A stretch of 32,184 nt of DNA from Phycisphaerae bacterium (GTDB lineage Bacteria > Planctomycetota > Phycisphaerae > Phycisphaerales > UBA1924), in assembly GCA_030426605.1 (NCBI GenBank), contig JAUHXM010000027.1:1-32184 (forward strand), given 5' to 3'. The translations under genes were made by a program, and so were the position numbers. The notes beneath the pieces were generated by a model. It was not told the origin of the DNA. It saw only the letters and a list, made by a program, of their open reading frames with translations, and made no database searches. The number at the start of each line of letters is the position of its first letter. Position 1 is the first letter of the stretch. Positions 15,529 through 24,107 of this stretch are shown here, one piece after another.

Positions 15529-15954
15529 TTGCCCGCATGGCACGACCAGTTCACGCCCGGCTGCCCCGATCGGCTGACGAACGAGATCGACGAGCAGTTC
15601 GCCCCGGCCTTCGCGACGATCAAGAAGCGGCTCGACGGGCTGGATCATCTCTCGTGCGAGGTTCGGTGGATGGGCATCCCGTGGCGGTGGAGCTACGTCT
15701 ACCACGCCGACGAGGGGGACATCGCGTACCTGGTGCCCGACCCCCAGTCACCGATGCTCGCGATGCCCATCGCGCTTGAGCAGCTCGCGTCGGTTGAGAC
15801 GAAGAAGCTGGCCCGATCGGTCCGCGAGGGCATCGCCCGGGCTCGCGTGGTCGATGAGACCGCGTGGGTCGAGTGGGAGCTGGCGAGCCAGGCCGCCTCA
15901 AACGACGTCGGGAAGTTCGTCGCCAAGCTGCAGCGTGAACTCGCCGGCGTCTGA
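15529..15954 (+). CDS. Small hypothetical protein with a TTG start (possibly DUF3788-like)
   Basis: A 141-residue cytoplasmic protein without signal or membrane segments. Blocks seen are LDHLSCEVRWMGIPWRWSYVYH, DIAYLVPDPQSP, a helical LARSVREGIARAR and WVEWELASQAASNDVGKFVAKLQREL. The order (W-x-W-x-Y strand, 'YLxP' strand, helix, then a strand with 'D.. ..K' helix) reminds me of DUF3788, but I could not check this. No ATG is placed sensibly. TTG at 15529 has a perfect AGGAG (15517-15521) seven bases upstream, so I chose it. The frame is open further 5' but without ribosome-binding site. It sits between the divergent response regulator and the carboxypeptidase gene. Confidence 0.75.
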   Translation: MPAWHDQFTPGCPDRLTNEIDEQFAPAFATIKKRLDGLDHLSCEVRWMGIPWRWSYVYHADEGDIAYLVPDPQSPMLAMPIALEQLASVETKKLARSVREGIARARVVDETAWVEWELASQAASNDVGKFVAKLQRELAGV

Positions 15955-15965
15955 CGCACTCCTCG

Positions 15966-15974
15966 CCCCCCCCC
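15966..15974. repeat. Nine-C homopolymer
   Basis: A run of nine C in the 85-bp gap between the TTG-start gene and the carboxypeptidase gene. It could be slippage-prone or a place where sequence length is uncertain. It lies in no reading frame, so it affects no call. Confidence 0.7.
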
Positions 15975-16039
15975 ACGGGTGGAGGGTGATCCGCCGACGG
16001 ACCGATGGTGCCGGTGCCGAGTCACGGAGGATTCGCCGG

Positions 16040-17557
16040 ATGTTGACCCCCCGCCAACCGCTCATACCCGCCCGTCTGCCGCGCGCTGTCGGCGTCCTGA
16101 TCGCGTTCGCCCTGTCGTCCGCGGCGATCGCCGGACTCGGGCTGCAGACGCGCATCGACGCCGCCGCCGCCCGCATCCCGCTGGGGCGGACCAGCATCGG
16201 CGTGTGCGTCGTGGACGCGCGGACCGGCGAGATCCTCGCCGGGATCGACCACGACCGCGCGCTCATCCCGGCGTCCAACATGAAGCTGCTCACGTCCGGC
16301 GCCGCGTTGCTTGCGCTGGGCGAGGACTTCACCTTCCGCACCGAGATCCACCACCAGGACGTCAACGGGACCGACCGGATCATCGTCGTCGGGTCGGGCG
16401 ACCCGGCGCTGGGCGACCCCGTGCTGCTCGACCAGGGCACGCCCGCGATGGATATCAACGCGCTGCTCGACCGCGTCGGGTCGGCGGTCGCCCGCCGGGG
16501 GATCCGCTCGGTCGATGAGATCGTCCTCGACGACCGCGTGTTCGACGACCAGCTCGCCCACCCCAGCTGGCCCGCGGACCAACTCAACCGTTGGTACTGC
16601 GCCGAGGTTTCGGGGCTCAACCTGCACACGAACGTGCTGACGGTCTACGCGCAGGCCCAGCGGAACGAGCCGCCGATCGTGACGCTCGAGCCGCCCGCGC
16701 CGTGGGTGGAGTTCGAGAACCGCTCGACGTCCATCCTCCGCGGCCAGCCGACCGCGTGGGTCTCGCGGCCACGCCCCGAGAACGCGTTCACGCTGCACGG
16801 CAAGGTGCGCTCCAACAGCGCGGTGCGCGTCGCGATTCATGACCCCACCACGTTCACGGGGCGCGTGCTGCGCGACGCGTTCGAGGACGCGGGCGTGCGC
16901 ACCAACGGGGCGTCGATGCGTCGGGCCGCGTCGGACGAGATCTTCGAGGGCACCACGCCCCTTGTCGCGGTCACGACGACGCTGACGGACGTCCTGCGCC
17001 GGTGCAACGCGGACTCGCACAACCTCTACGCCGAGGCGATGCTCAAGCGCGTCGGGCATGAGGTGACGGGCGAGCCCGGGAGCTGGCTCAACGGCGGCGC
17101 CGTGCTGCGGATGCTGATCGCCGAGCGGATCGGGTCCGAGCACGCGACGGTGGTCGAGATCGCCGACGGGTCCGGGCTGAGCCGGGACAACCGCGTGCGC
17201 CCGGACACGATGGCGCTGTGGACCGCGTCGATCGCGCGCGAGCCCGGTGTGGGTGCGGCGTTCATCGCGTCGCTGCCACGCCCGGGCGAGGGCACGCTGC
17301 GATCCCGGTTCGCTGAAGACGAGCTGACGCACGAGGTCCGCGCCAAGAGCGGGTACCTCCGCGGCGTGTACGCCCTGTCGGGCGTGCTGGTTGATCGCGC
17401 CACGGGCGAGCCCGAGGTGGCGTTCGCGATCCTGCTCAACGACGTGCCCGAAGGCTCGACGGCCCGCAAGGCCAAGCCCTTCCACGAGGCGATCGTCGAG
17501 CAGATCGACACATGGCTCGCCGACCGGCAGGCTCCAGAACCAACGATGGGCGGGTGA
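16040..17557 (+). CDS. dacB: D-alanyl-D-alanine carboxypeptidase/endopeptidase (peptidase S13, PBP4 family)
   Basis: A periplasmic penicillin-binding protein that trims D-Ala or cross-links in peptidoglycan. It is 505 residues, like E. coli DacB. A hydrophobic signal segment (about 16-32) is present. The three penicillin-binding motifs are intact: S-x-x-K as SNMK (79-82), S-x-N as SHN (326-328) and K-T/S-G as KSG (436-438). A typical S13 insertion lies between the first two. Other family marks are GSGDPALGDP (about 122) and ADGSGLSRDNRV. The ATG at 16040 has GGAGG (16026-16030) nine bases upstream. The stop overlaps an in-frame GTG (17554) of the next gene, so the two may be translationally coupled. 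If the organism has unusual or thin peptidoglycan, as many planctomycetes do, the enzyme still indicates one. Confidence 0.95.
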   Translation: MLTPRQPLIPARLPRAVGVLIAFALSSAAIAGLGLQTRIDAAAARIPLGRTSIGVCVVDARTGEILAGIDHDRALIPASNMKLLTSGAALLALGEDFTFRTEIHHQDVNGTDRIIVVGSGDPALGDPVLLDQGTPAMDINALLDRVGSAVARRGIRSVDEIVLDDRVFDDQLAHPSWPADQLNRWYCAEVSGLNLHTNVLTVYAQAQRNEPPIVTLEPPAPWVEFENRSTSILRGQPTAWVSRPRPENAFTLHGKVRSNSAVRVAIHDPTTFTGRVLRDAFEDAGVRTNGASMRRAASDEIFEGTTPLVAVTTTLTDVLRRCNADSHNLYAEAMLKRVGHEVTGEPGSWLNGGAVLRMLIAERIGSEHATVVEIADGSGLSRDNRVRPDTMALWTASIAREPGVGAAFIASLPRPGEGTLRSRFAEDELTHEVRAKSGYLRGVYALSGVLVDRATGEPEVAFAILLNDVPEGSTARKAKPFHEAIVEQIDTWLADRQAPEPTMGG

Positions 17558-17589
17558 ACCGCGGGACGCTCGCGGACGAAGCGGGACGC

Positions 17590-19128
17590 ATGCTGATCCA
17601 CCTTCTCGCCGCTGTGCTTCTCCCGATCTGGGGGCCGGGCCCGACGTCCGAGCCCGCCGCTGACCTCGATCAGACCGCCCGACGCCTCGCCGAGGCGACC
17701 GGTCTCGACGTGGACGTCACCCCCACGCTCGGCACGCTCACGGGCGGGCTGGCACGCGTGCGCGTCACGGACGCGCGAGGGGACGGCAAGACGTTCCTGG
17801 GCGTCCTTGTGGACGACAACGTCCTCGCCACCATGTGGTTCCCGCTCATCGACGCGGTAGACGGGACCGCCACGCTGTCGTGCTGCGAGGACGCCCGGGT
17901 CGTCGGCGTCATCGCATCGCGGGCGGAGCACAACCTCGCGTTGCTCAGGATCGATCGCTCACGCCCGGCCCACGCGCGTGTGGACGACCCGACGCCGCTG
18001 ACAGTATTGACCGAACCGCCTGCCCCGGGTGACGACGCCCGGATGGTGATCCGTCTGCCGTTCGATATGGAGTCCGCCGTGCCGACGGTGCGGTACGAAC
18101 GCCCGATCGTGTCACGCCGGGCCTGGCACGCCAGCGGCGGTGCGCTGTGGCGTGTGGCGTTCTCGATCGAGGACGTCTTCGGCGGGGCGGTGCTCGTGGA
18201 TGAGCAGGATCGCCCGTACGCGATCTCCGTCAAAGGAGCCGGAGCGGACCACCTCTTCGCGGCCCCGCTCGCGCCGCTTCTGGAAGCCGCCCGGCACGAC
18301 CCCGTGCCGCTCGCCGAGTACGGCTACGACGCGCGCACGGGCCGGGAGCGTGCCTTGTACGACGAGGAACTGGCGAGCGCGGCGCGGTCGGACGGCGACC
18401 TGCCGCTCGCCGAGCGGCTCGCGCGCCGAGCCATCGCCAACGACCCCGACCGATGGCGAGCGCACTACACGCTCGGCGTGGTGCTCGATATGACGGGCCG
18501 GGCAACGCAGGCACTGGAAGCGCTCGCGGAGAGCACCCGGCTCGAGCCGGGCTGGTCCGAATCGCACTACTCGATCGGCATCGTGCATCTCACGCAGGAC
18601 CGACCCGCCGAAGCGATCCCGAACCTCGAGCGCGCGATCGAACTCGATGGCCGGTACGACCACGCGCACGGCATGCTCGGCATCGCCAGGCTCCGGGCGG
18701 GGGACGTCGAGGGCTCGCTCCCCAGCCTCGCCCGCGCCCACGAGCTCGATCCCGAGAGCGTGCAGCACGCCGGGAACTACGCGATCGCGCTCGAACACGC
18801 CGGGCGTGCCGACGAGGCCGTCCGGGTGTGGCAGCGCGTGACCGAGGCCGACCCCGAGAGCGCCACCGCGTGGGGCGAGCTGGGCGGCGCGCAGTTCGAC
18901 GCGGACGAACACGCCGCCGCGATCGAGTCCCTCGAACGTGCCGAGGAACTCGCCGAACGCCCGGACCCGACGCGCCTGCTCCGGATCGTCATCGCGTGCA
19001 CGCACACGGGCGATGTCGATCGGGCGTACGACGCGCTCCGCCGCGCCGAGGTGGCCGATCCGGACCACCCGCTGGTCCCACGCGTCCGCGCGTTGCTCGA
19101 GCGCGATCACCCCCGCGGCAGGCCGTAG
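17590..19128 (+). CDS. Secreted trypsin-like pseudoprotease fused to TPR repeats
   Basis: A 512-residue protein with a short signal-like N-terminus (MLIHLLAAVLLPIWGPGP). Residues about 55-230 resemble the double beta-barrel of HtrA-type proteases: a segment matching the Asp strand, EHNLALLRID (114-123), and one matching the active-site loop, EDVFGGAVLVDEQDRP (194-209). At the catalytic places I find N115 instead of Asp, F197 instead of Ser, and no His in LATMWFPLIDAV (79-90). So it is probably inactive and may bind peptides or partners. From about 265 on, roughly six TPR-like repeats follow (for example RWRAHYTLGVVLDMTGRATQALEAL), ending in a degenerate helix. The start is ATG 17590; the upstream GTG at 17554, overlapping the dacB stop, is an alternative. 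It overlaps the convergent UbiD gene by 22 bases. Confidence 0.8.
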   Translation: MLIHLLAAVLLPIWGPGPTSEPAADLDQTARRLAEATGLDVDVTPTLGTLTGGLARVRVTDARGDGKTFLGVLVDDNVLATMWFPLIDAVDGTATLSCCEDARVVGVIASRAEHNLALLRIDRSRPAHARVDDPTPLTVLTEPPAPGDDARMVIRLPFDMESAVPTVRYERPIVSRRAWHASGGALWRVAFSIEDVFGGAVLVDEQDRPYAISVKGAGADHLFAAPLAPLLEAARHDPVPLAEYGYDARTGRERALYDEELASAARSDGDLPLAERLARRAIANDPDRWRAHYTLGVVLDMTGRATQALEALAESTRLEPGWSESHYSIGIVHLTQDRPAEAIPNLERAIELDGRYDHAHGMLGIARLRAGDVEGSLPSLARAHELDPESVQHAGNYAIALEHAGRADEAVRVWQRVTEADPESATAWGELGGAQFDADEHAAAIESLERAEELAERPDPTRLLRIVIACTHTGDVDRAYDALRRAEVADPDHPLVPRVRALLERDHPRGRP

Positions 19129-21191
19129 TCGTCCCAGCGTGCATCCAGATGCGCGCGCACCGCGGCGCTTGTTTCCAACACCGGCGGCCACGCTCGCGCG
19201 GGCAAGCCAGCCCGACCGTCGCCCGGGGTCTTGGGCGTCGCGTCGAACCCGACGCGGTCGCAGCCGTGGGCGGTGCTCCAGATCGCGTCGCGTCCGGCGT
19301 CCGAATTGGCGAGCCAATGAAAGAGCGCGGCGTGGTGGTCGCGGATGTCCACGTCACGACCGAGCACAACCACGAACCTGCAGGCCCCCGCGCCGGCATC
19401 GAGGTACGCACGCAGCACGCGCCGGCCGAGCCCCTCGCCCCCCGGTTCACCGTGCCCGCGATCGATGCGGATGAAGAGCCATCCGGGGGCGTGCTCGCTC
19501 GCGTACGCGTCGAGGACACCGCCGATCACGCGGGCACGATCGGCATCGGCGATCATCTGCTCGGCATCGGGCGGGTCATCCGAACGGGTGTCCGCGTTCA
19601 CCCGCTCGTCCGCGCGCTTGGGCGTGCAGTCGAACCCGATCTTGGTGCCCGCCCCGAGGTGCGGGGCGGCGTGGTCGAGGATGTCCAGCGGGCCGCGGGT
19701 CATCTCGATGTCCTCGCTGGGTCGGCACCACCGCGCCGCGGCGGCGAGCACGGCGCTCGTGTCGTGCACGTCCACGGATTCGTCCACAACGAAAACCGAC
19801 TTCGTCCACGACATCTGCCCCGCGCCCCAGACGCCGTGCATCGTCCGGTGCGCGTGCAGCGGGTAGGCCTTCTCGATCTGCACGAACGCGCAGTTGTGGA
19901 ATGCGCCGAACATCGGCAGGTCGTAGTCCGCCAAGTCGGGCATGATCGTCTTGAGCAGCGGGCGCATGATGCGTTCCGTCGCCTTGCCGAGAAAATAATC
20001 CTCCTGGGGCGGCAGCCCCACCACCGTCGCCGGGAAGACCGCGCCCGCGCGGTGCGTGACCGCGGTCACCTCGACGACGGGGTACCGGTCGGGCATCGAG
20101 TAAAACCCGGTGTGATCGCCGAACGGTCCCTCAAACACAGCCCCATCGCCGAGCGGGCCGGCGTCGGACTCACGCGGGTCCCACCCGGGGAAGCCAGCGT
20201 CGGTGCGGACCATCCCTTCGATCACGATCTCCGCATCCGCCGGCACCCAGAGGGGCACGGACGATGCGCGGCAGAGGCGCATGCCACGCCCGCCGAGGAA
20301 TCCCGCCATGAGCAACTCGGAGATGCCCGGGGGCAGCGGGCACGTCGCGGCATAGGGCAGCACGCTCGACCCACCCAGCGCAATCGCAACGGGCATGGGC
20401 TCGCCAAGCGCCTTCCACGCACGCCAGTGACTGGCCCCGTCGTGGTGCATGTGCCAGTGCATCGCCAGCCGGTCCCTGCCGAGCAGCTGGACGCGGTACA
20501 TGCCGATGTTGTGCGACTTGGGCTTGGCGCTCGATCGGTCATCGGGGTGGATCGTGTGGATGCCCGCGAGGGTGATGTACCGCCCGCGGTACGAACGCTC
20601 CCACTCAGCGGCGTCGATCGACGGGTGCCCGAGCCCGGGGACCGCGTCGTTCACGCCCGCGGGGTATCCGAGCGCCGCGAAGTCCCCGTCGTGCGTCCAG
20701 CAGCGGAGCATCGGGAGGCGCGTCAGGTCGATGCCGTCGCCGGTGCGCACAACGCGCTGGCAGGGGCCGGGCGAGCGCCGTCGCTTGGGACCGATCTTGA
20801 GGAGGGGCGCAAACTGCTTGGCCTTGGCGATCGCCTCGCCGAGCGAGCGCGGGGGCTCGGGCTTGACGAGTTCGGCGATCTGGTCGGCGATGGTCTCGAG
20901 CGGGCGTCCGCCCAGCGCCATCTCGACGCGTCGGTACGACCCAAAGGCGTTGATCAGGACGGGGAAGTCCGAGCCCTCGACGCGTTCGAAGAGCAACGCC
21001 GGGCCGCCCCGGGCGTAGAACTCCGGATCCGTCCGGCGGGTCGCGTCCGAGCCCGGCGCGGGGGCGTCGAACTTCGAGACCCGGTCCGCGATCGCGGTGA
21101 TCTCCTCGACGGGCGAGACGGGCTCGCGGACGCGGACGAGCTCGCCGGCACGATCGAGGGCGTCCACGAAGCTTGCGAGGTCGGCGTACAT
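19107..21191 (-). CDS. UbiD-family decarboxylase, long form (menaquinone-type)
   Basis: A prenylated-FMN-dependent decarboxylase family; relatives act on quinone precursors. Core blocks are the prFMN/substrate segment SHNIGMYRVQ (about 227-236), MHWHMHHDGASH, and later GAFHNCAFVQIEKAYP with VWGAGQMSWTKSVFVVDE. It has 694 residues against about 490 for E. coli UbiD. The extra length is C-terminal: GTKIGFDCTPK is followed by about 120 residues that seem to repeat the preceding sub-domain (FVVVLGRDVDIRD like FVVDESVDVHD) and then CDRVGFDATPK and a family-typical end WDDYGL. I recall such a long form for menaquinone (futalosine pathway) decarboxylases, so that is my best guess, but the substrate is not proven. 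The ATG at 21191 is twelve bases from the divergent methyltransferase start. Confidence 0.9.
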   Translation of the reverse strand: MYADLASFVDALDRAGELVRVREPVSPVEEITAIADRVSKFDAPAPGSDATRRTDPEFYARGGPALLFERVEGSDFPVLINAFGSYRRVEMALGGRPLETIADQIAELVKPEPPRSLGEAIAKAKQFAPLLKIGPKRRRSPGPCQRVVRTGDGIDLTRLPMLRCWTHDGDFAALGYPAGVNDAVPGLGHPSIDAAEWERSYRGRYITLAGIHTIHPDDRSSAKPKSHNIGMYRVQLLGRDRLAMHWHMHHDGASHWRAWKALGEPMPVAIALGGSSVLPYAATCPLPPGISELLMAGFLGGRGMRLCRASSVPLWVPADAEIVIEGMVRTDAGFPGWDPRESDAGPLGDGAVFEGPFGDHTGFYSMPDRYPVVEVTAVTHRAGAVFPATVVGLPPQEDYFLGKATERIMRPLLKTIMPDLADYDLPMFGAFHNCAFVQIEKAYPLHAHRTMHGVWGAGQMSWTKSVFVVDESVDVHDTSAVLAAAARWCRPSEDIEMTRGPLDILDHAAPHLGAGTKIGFDCTPKRADERVNADTRSDDPPDAEQMIADADRARVIGGVLDAYASEHAPGWLFIRIDRGHGEPGGEGLGRRVLRAYLDAGAGACRFVVVLGRDVDIRDHHAALFHWLANSDAGRDAIWSTAHGCDRVGFDATPKTPGDGRAGLPARAWPPVLETSAAVRAHLDARWDDYGLPRG

Positions 21192-21203
21192 TGTGGGGAG
21201 CCT

Positions 21204-21866
21204 ATGACGACCGCCGACCCGACGAACCAGCCCCAGCTCCCGCCGCACGAGGCGGCGGAGCGCCGCGACTGGCCGGCATACTTCGACCGCATGGAAGGCA
21301 AGCCCGCGAGGGAGACGCTCGTGACGGCGCTCGATGGGTTCGAAACGGTCGATCCGGACGGCCCGCCCCTCGCGCTGGACGTCGGGTGCGGGGCGGGCCG
21401 TGACGCGGCCGAGATGCTCGAACGCGGCTGGCGTGTCTGGGCCCAGGACAGCAACCCGGACGGGATCGCCCGCCTTCGGGCCCGACCGGAATGCGCGGCG
21501 GCGATCGCGGCGGGCCGGCTGGAGGTCGCCCAGGCATCCTTCGAGTCGATGGTGCTGCCTCAGGGCGCAACCCTGGTGAACGCCAGCTTCTCGCTGCCGT
21601 TCTGCCCGCCGGGGGCGTGGGCGGCGGTCTGGGCGAAGCTCGACGCCGCGGTCCCCATCGGCGGGCGATTCAGCGGGCAGTTCTTCGGCGACCGTGACGA
21701 CTGGTCCGTCCTCGAGGACCGCACCCACCTGACCCGCGCGCAGGTGCTCGACCTCTTTTCCGACTACGTTCTCGAAAGCTTCCGCGAGGAGGACCGCCCG
21801 AGCACGTGCACGCTCGGCGGGCACAAGCACTGGCACGTCTTCCACGTCGTCGCCCGCAAACGCTGA
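21204..21866 (+). CDS. Class I SAM-dependent methyltransferase (TehB-like)
   Basis: A 220-residue cytoplasmic methyltransferase. The SAM site is LALDVGCGAGRDAAEML (about 56-72), followed by an acidic strand VWAQDSNPDGIARL that would hold the ribose, and NASFSLPFCPP as the motif-IV region. The N-terminal ERRDWPAYFDRMEGKPARETL resembles TehB/thiopurine-type methyltransferases. The acceptor cannot be predicted. The ATG at 21204 is preceded by GGGGAG. It diverges from the UbiD gene across twelve bases and reads into the ABC ATPase gene 13 bases downstream, so it is the first gene of a likely three-gene operon. Confidence 0.88.
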   Translation: MTTADPTNQPQLPPHEAAERRDWPAYFDRMEGKPARETLVTALDGFETVDPDGPPLALDVGCGAGRDAAEMLERGWRVWAQDSNPDGIARLRARPECAAAIAAGRLEVAQASFESMVLPQGATLVNASFSLPFCPPGAWAAVWAKLDAAVPIGGRFSGQFFGDRDDWSVLEDRTHLTRAQVLDLFSDYVLESFREEDRPSTCTLGGHKHWHVFHVVARKR

Positions 21867-21879
21867 GGGGGATCCCGGC

Positions 21880-22941
21880 ATGTCCGACCTGGCGCTCGAT
21901 CTGCAGCACGTCGCGAAGACGTACAAGGGCAAGGTGAAAGCGCTGCGCGGCATCGAGATGTCCGTCGCGCGCGGCGAGGTCTTCGGGCTCCTCGGGCCCA
22001 ACGGGGCCGGCAAGTCCACGCTCGTGAAGATCCTGATGACGGTGATCAGCCCGTCCGAGTGCCGCGGCTCGATGCTCGGGCACGCCGTAGGGCACAAGCC
22101 GACGCTCGCAAACGTCGGGTACCTCCCCGAGCACCACCGGTTCCCGAAGTATCTCAAGGGCGCGCAGGTGCTCGACTTCTTCGGCGCGATGGGCGGCGTG
22201 CCGCGCCGCGAACGCAAGCTCCGCACCGGGCAGCTCCTCGAGATCGTCGGCATGTCCGAGTGGGCGAAGAAAAAGGTCGGCGGATACTCCAAGGGCATGC
22301 GACAGCGCCTTGGCATCGCACAGGCCCTCATGAACGACCCCAAGCTCGTCGTGCTCGACGAGCCCACCGACGGCGTGGACCCCGTCGGGCGGCGCGACAT
22401 CCGCGACATCGTCGCCCGCCTGCGCGACGAACAGCGGACGGTCTTCATCAACTCCCACCTGCTCAGCGAGCTCGAGATGGTCTGCGACCGCGTCGCGATC
22501 CTCGTGCAGGGCACCGTGCGGAGTCAGGGCACCATCGACGAGTTGACCGTCGGACAGGACTCGTACGAGATCGAGATCCTCCCCTCGGGCGAGGGCGCCG
22601 ACGCCCTGGGCACGTTCCGCCGGGCGCTGCCGGGCGAGGTGAACGCCGCGGGAGGAGCGACGAGCGCCGGGCTCACGAAGCTCGCCGGGTTCCGCGGATC
22701 ACTCGCGGACGGCACGAGCGTCGAGATCGAGAAATCGACCCTGCGCCTCGGGACCGCCGACCCGCACGCGATCGAGCCGGTGATCGACGCCCTGCGCGCG
22801 CAGGGCGTGACGATCCGGTCGCTCCGCCAGCGGCGGCCATCGCTCGAAGACCTGTTCATGCAGGCGGTGACAGACCCCGAGACGGGACAGTCGCTCAAAC
22901 CGGGCGCGGCGAAGGACGCGAAGAAGGGGGCGGCGCGATGA
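21880..22941 (+). CDS. ABC transporter ATP-binding protein (ABC-2 type exporter)
   Basis: The ATPase half of an ABC transporter. Walker A GPNGAGKST (39-47), signature SKGMRQR (137-143; a variant of LSGGQ), Walker B LVVLDEPTDG (156-165) and the switch His in NSHLLSE (H193). After the ATPase (about 5-235) comes a C-terminal region of about 110 residues typical of drug/lipid exporter ATPases, ending in a Lys-rich tail. The start is ATG at 21880 after GAGGGGGAT. The stop overlaps the permease start as ATGA (22938-22941), so the pair is translationally coupled and should form one complex. The substrate is unknown. Confidence 0.95.
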   Translation: MSDLALDLQHVAKTYKGKVKALRGIEMSVARGEVFGLLGPNGAGKSTLVKILMTVISPSECRGSMLGHAVGHKPTLANVGYLPEHHRFPKYLKGAQVLDFFGAMGGVPRRERKLRTGQLLEIVGMSEWAKKKVGGYSKGMRQRLGIAQALMNDPKLVVLDEPTDGVDPVGRRDIRDIVARLRDEQRTVFINSHLLSELEMVCDRVAILVQGTVRSQGTIDELTVGQDSYEIEILPSGEGADALGTFRRALPGEVNAAGGATSAGLTKLAGFRGSLADGTSVEIEKSTLRLGTADPHAIEPVIDALRAQGVTIRSLRQRRPSLEDLFMQAVTDPETGQSLKPGAAKDAKKGAAR

Positions 22942-24104
22942 TCATCCAGACCTGGGCTCTGCTGGTGGACGCGTACCGCGAGCTGAACGCAAAGAAACTG
23001 TTCTGGATCACGATGCTGCTCAACCTGGGCGCGGTGGCGCTGTTCGCGGCGCTCGGGATCAGCGAGCGCGGGCCGACGTTCCTGCACTGGACGTTCGACA
23101 ACGACCTGATGAACACCAGGCTCGTCTCGAAGGAGCTGTTCTACAAGACGCAGTTCGTCTCGTGGGGCATCCCGGTCTGGCTGAGCTGGGTCGCGACGAT
23201 CCTCGCGCTGGTCTCGACGGCGGGTCTCATCCCCGAGCTGATCTCGGGCGGGGTGATCGAGACCGTGCTTTCCAAGCCCATCGGGCGCGTCCGGCTGCTG
23301 CTGACGAAGTACCTGTGCGGGCTGCTCTTTGTGACGGCCCAGGTGTTCGTCTTCAGCCTCGGCTGTTTCCTGGTGTTGGGTATCCGGGGCGGGTCGTTCG
23401 TGCCGGAGTTGTTCGTGGCCGTGCCGATCGTGGTCCTCTTCTTCAGCTATCTCTTCTCGGTGTGTGTGCTGATCGGGCTGGTGACGCGTTCGACGATCGC
23501 GGCGTTGCTGTTGACGGTGGTGTTCTGGTTCGCCGTGTTCATCGTGAACCTGGGCGACGAGATCGTGCTCGCGCAGGCCGAGGGCGCGGCGGTCAAGGCC
23601 GAGGACGCGCAGAAGAACCTCGAGAACCAGATCACGCTGGCGGACCGCCTGCTCGAGCAGCAGGCCCAATCGGGCGTCGAGCTGGCGGACGCGGACGGGA
23701 ACCCGATCGAGGGCCTCGACGCCCGACGCGAGGCCGTCAACATCGCGCTGGCATCGTCGCGCGCACGCGTGACGGAGCGTGAGGAGTCCGCCGAGCAGTG
23801 GCAGAAGTGGACGGACCGGGTCATGCTAGCGAAGACAATCCTGCCCAAGACGCAAGAGACCATCGGCCTGCTGAGCCGGTACATGCTGAGCATGGACGAC
23901 CTGAAGAAGATGATGGCCGAGGACGCCGGGTTCGATCCCGAGGACATGGAGGACGCGCCGGCGTTCGCCGATCCGCGCGTCGCGACGCGGTTGGAAGAAC
24001 GCAAACGCGGGCGGACGGTCTTCTGGGTGATCGGCACGTCGGTCGCCTTCGAGGTGCTGGTGCTCGGGCTGGCGACGGTAATCTTCGTCCGACGCGACTT
24101 CTGA
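22938..24104 (+). CDS. ABC-2 type transporter permease with large coiled-coil insert
   Basis: The membrane half of the ABC transporter, 388 residues. Six hydrophobic segments are visible at about 20-41, 76-97, 122-148, 157-183, 186-207 and 362-385. The SKPIGRVRLLLTKYL block between segments 2 and 3 is typical of ABC-2 permeases. Between segments 5 and 6 lies a charged, helical, mostly soluble region of about 155 residues (208-361) with heptad-like stretches such as AEDAQKNLENQITLADRLLEQQ. A loop of this kind is longer than in most permeases. Starts at ATG 22938 inside the end of the ATPase gene. It ends three bases before proC on the other strand, with no terminator visible between. Confidence 0.93.
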   Translation: MIIQTWALLVDAYRELNAKKLFWITMLLNLGAVALFAALGISERGPTFLHWTFDNDLMNTRLVSKELFYKTQFVSWGIPVWLSWVATILALVSTAGLIPELISGGVIETVLSKPIGRVRLLLTKYLCGLLFVTAQVFVFSLGCFLVLGIRGGSFVPELFVAVPIVVLFFSYLFSVCVLIGLVTRSTIAALLLTVVFWFAVFIVNLGDEIVLAQAEGAAVKAEDAQKNLENQITLADRLLEQQAQSGVELADADGNPIEGLDARREAVNIALASSRARVTEREESAEQWQKWTDRVMLAKTILPKTQETIGLLSRYMLSMDDLKKMMAEDAGFDPEDMEDAPAFADPRVATRLEERKRGRTVFWVIGTSVAFEVLVLGLATVIFVRRDF

Positions 24105-24107
24105 GCA

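Noticed and set aside
18453-21866. Very long plus-strand frame across the TPR and UbiD genes
   Set aside because: Only its last 220 residues are real (methyltransferase from 21204); the rest is antisense or out of frame to recognised genes.
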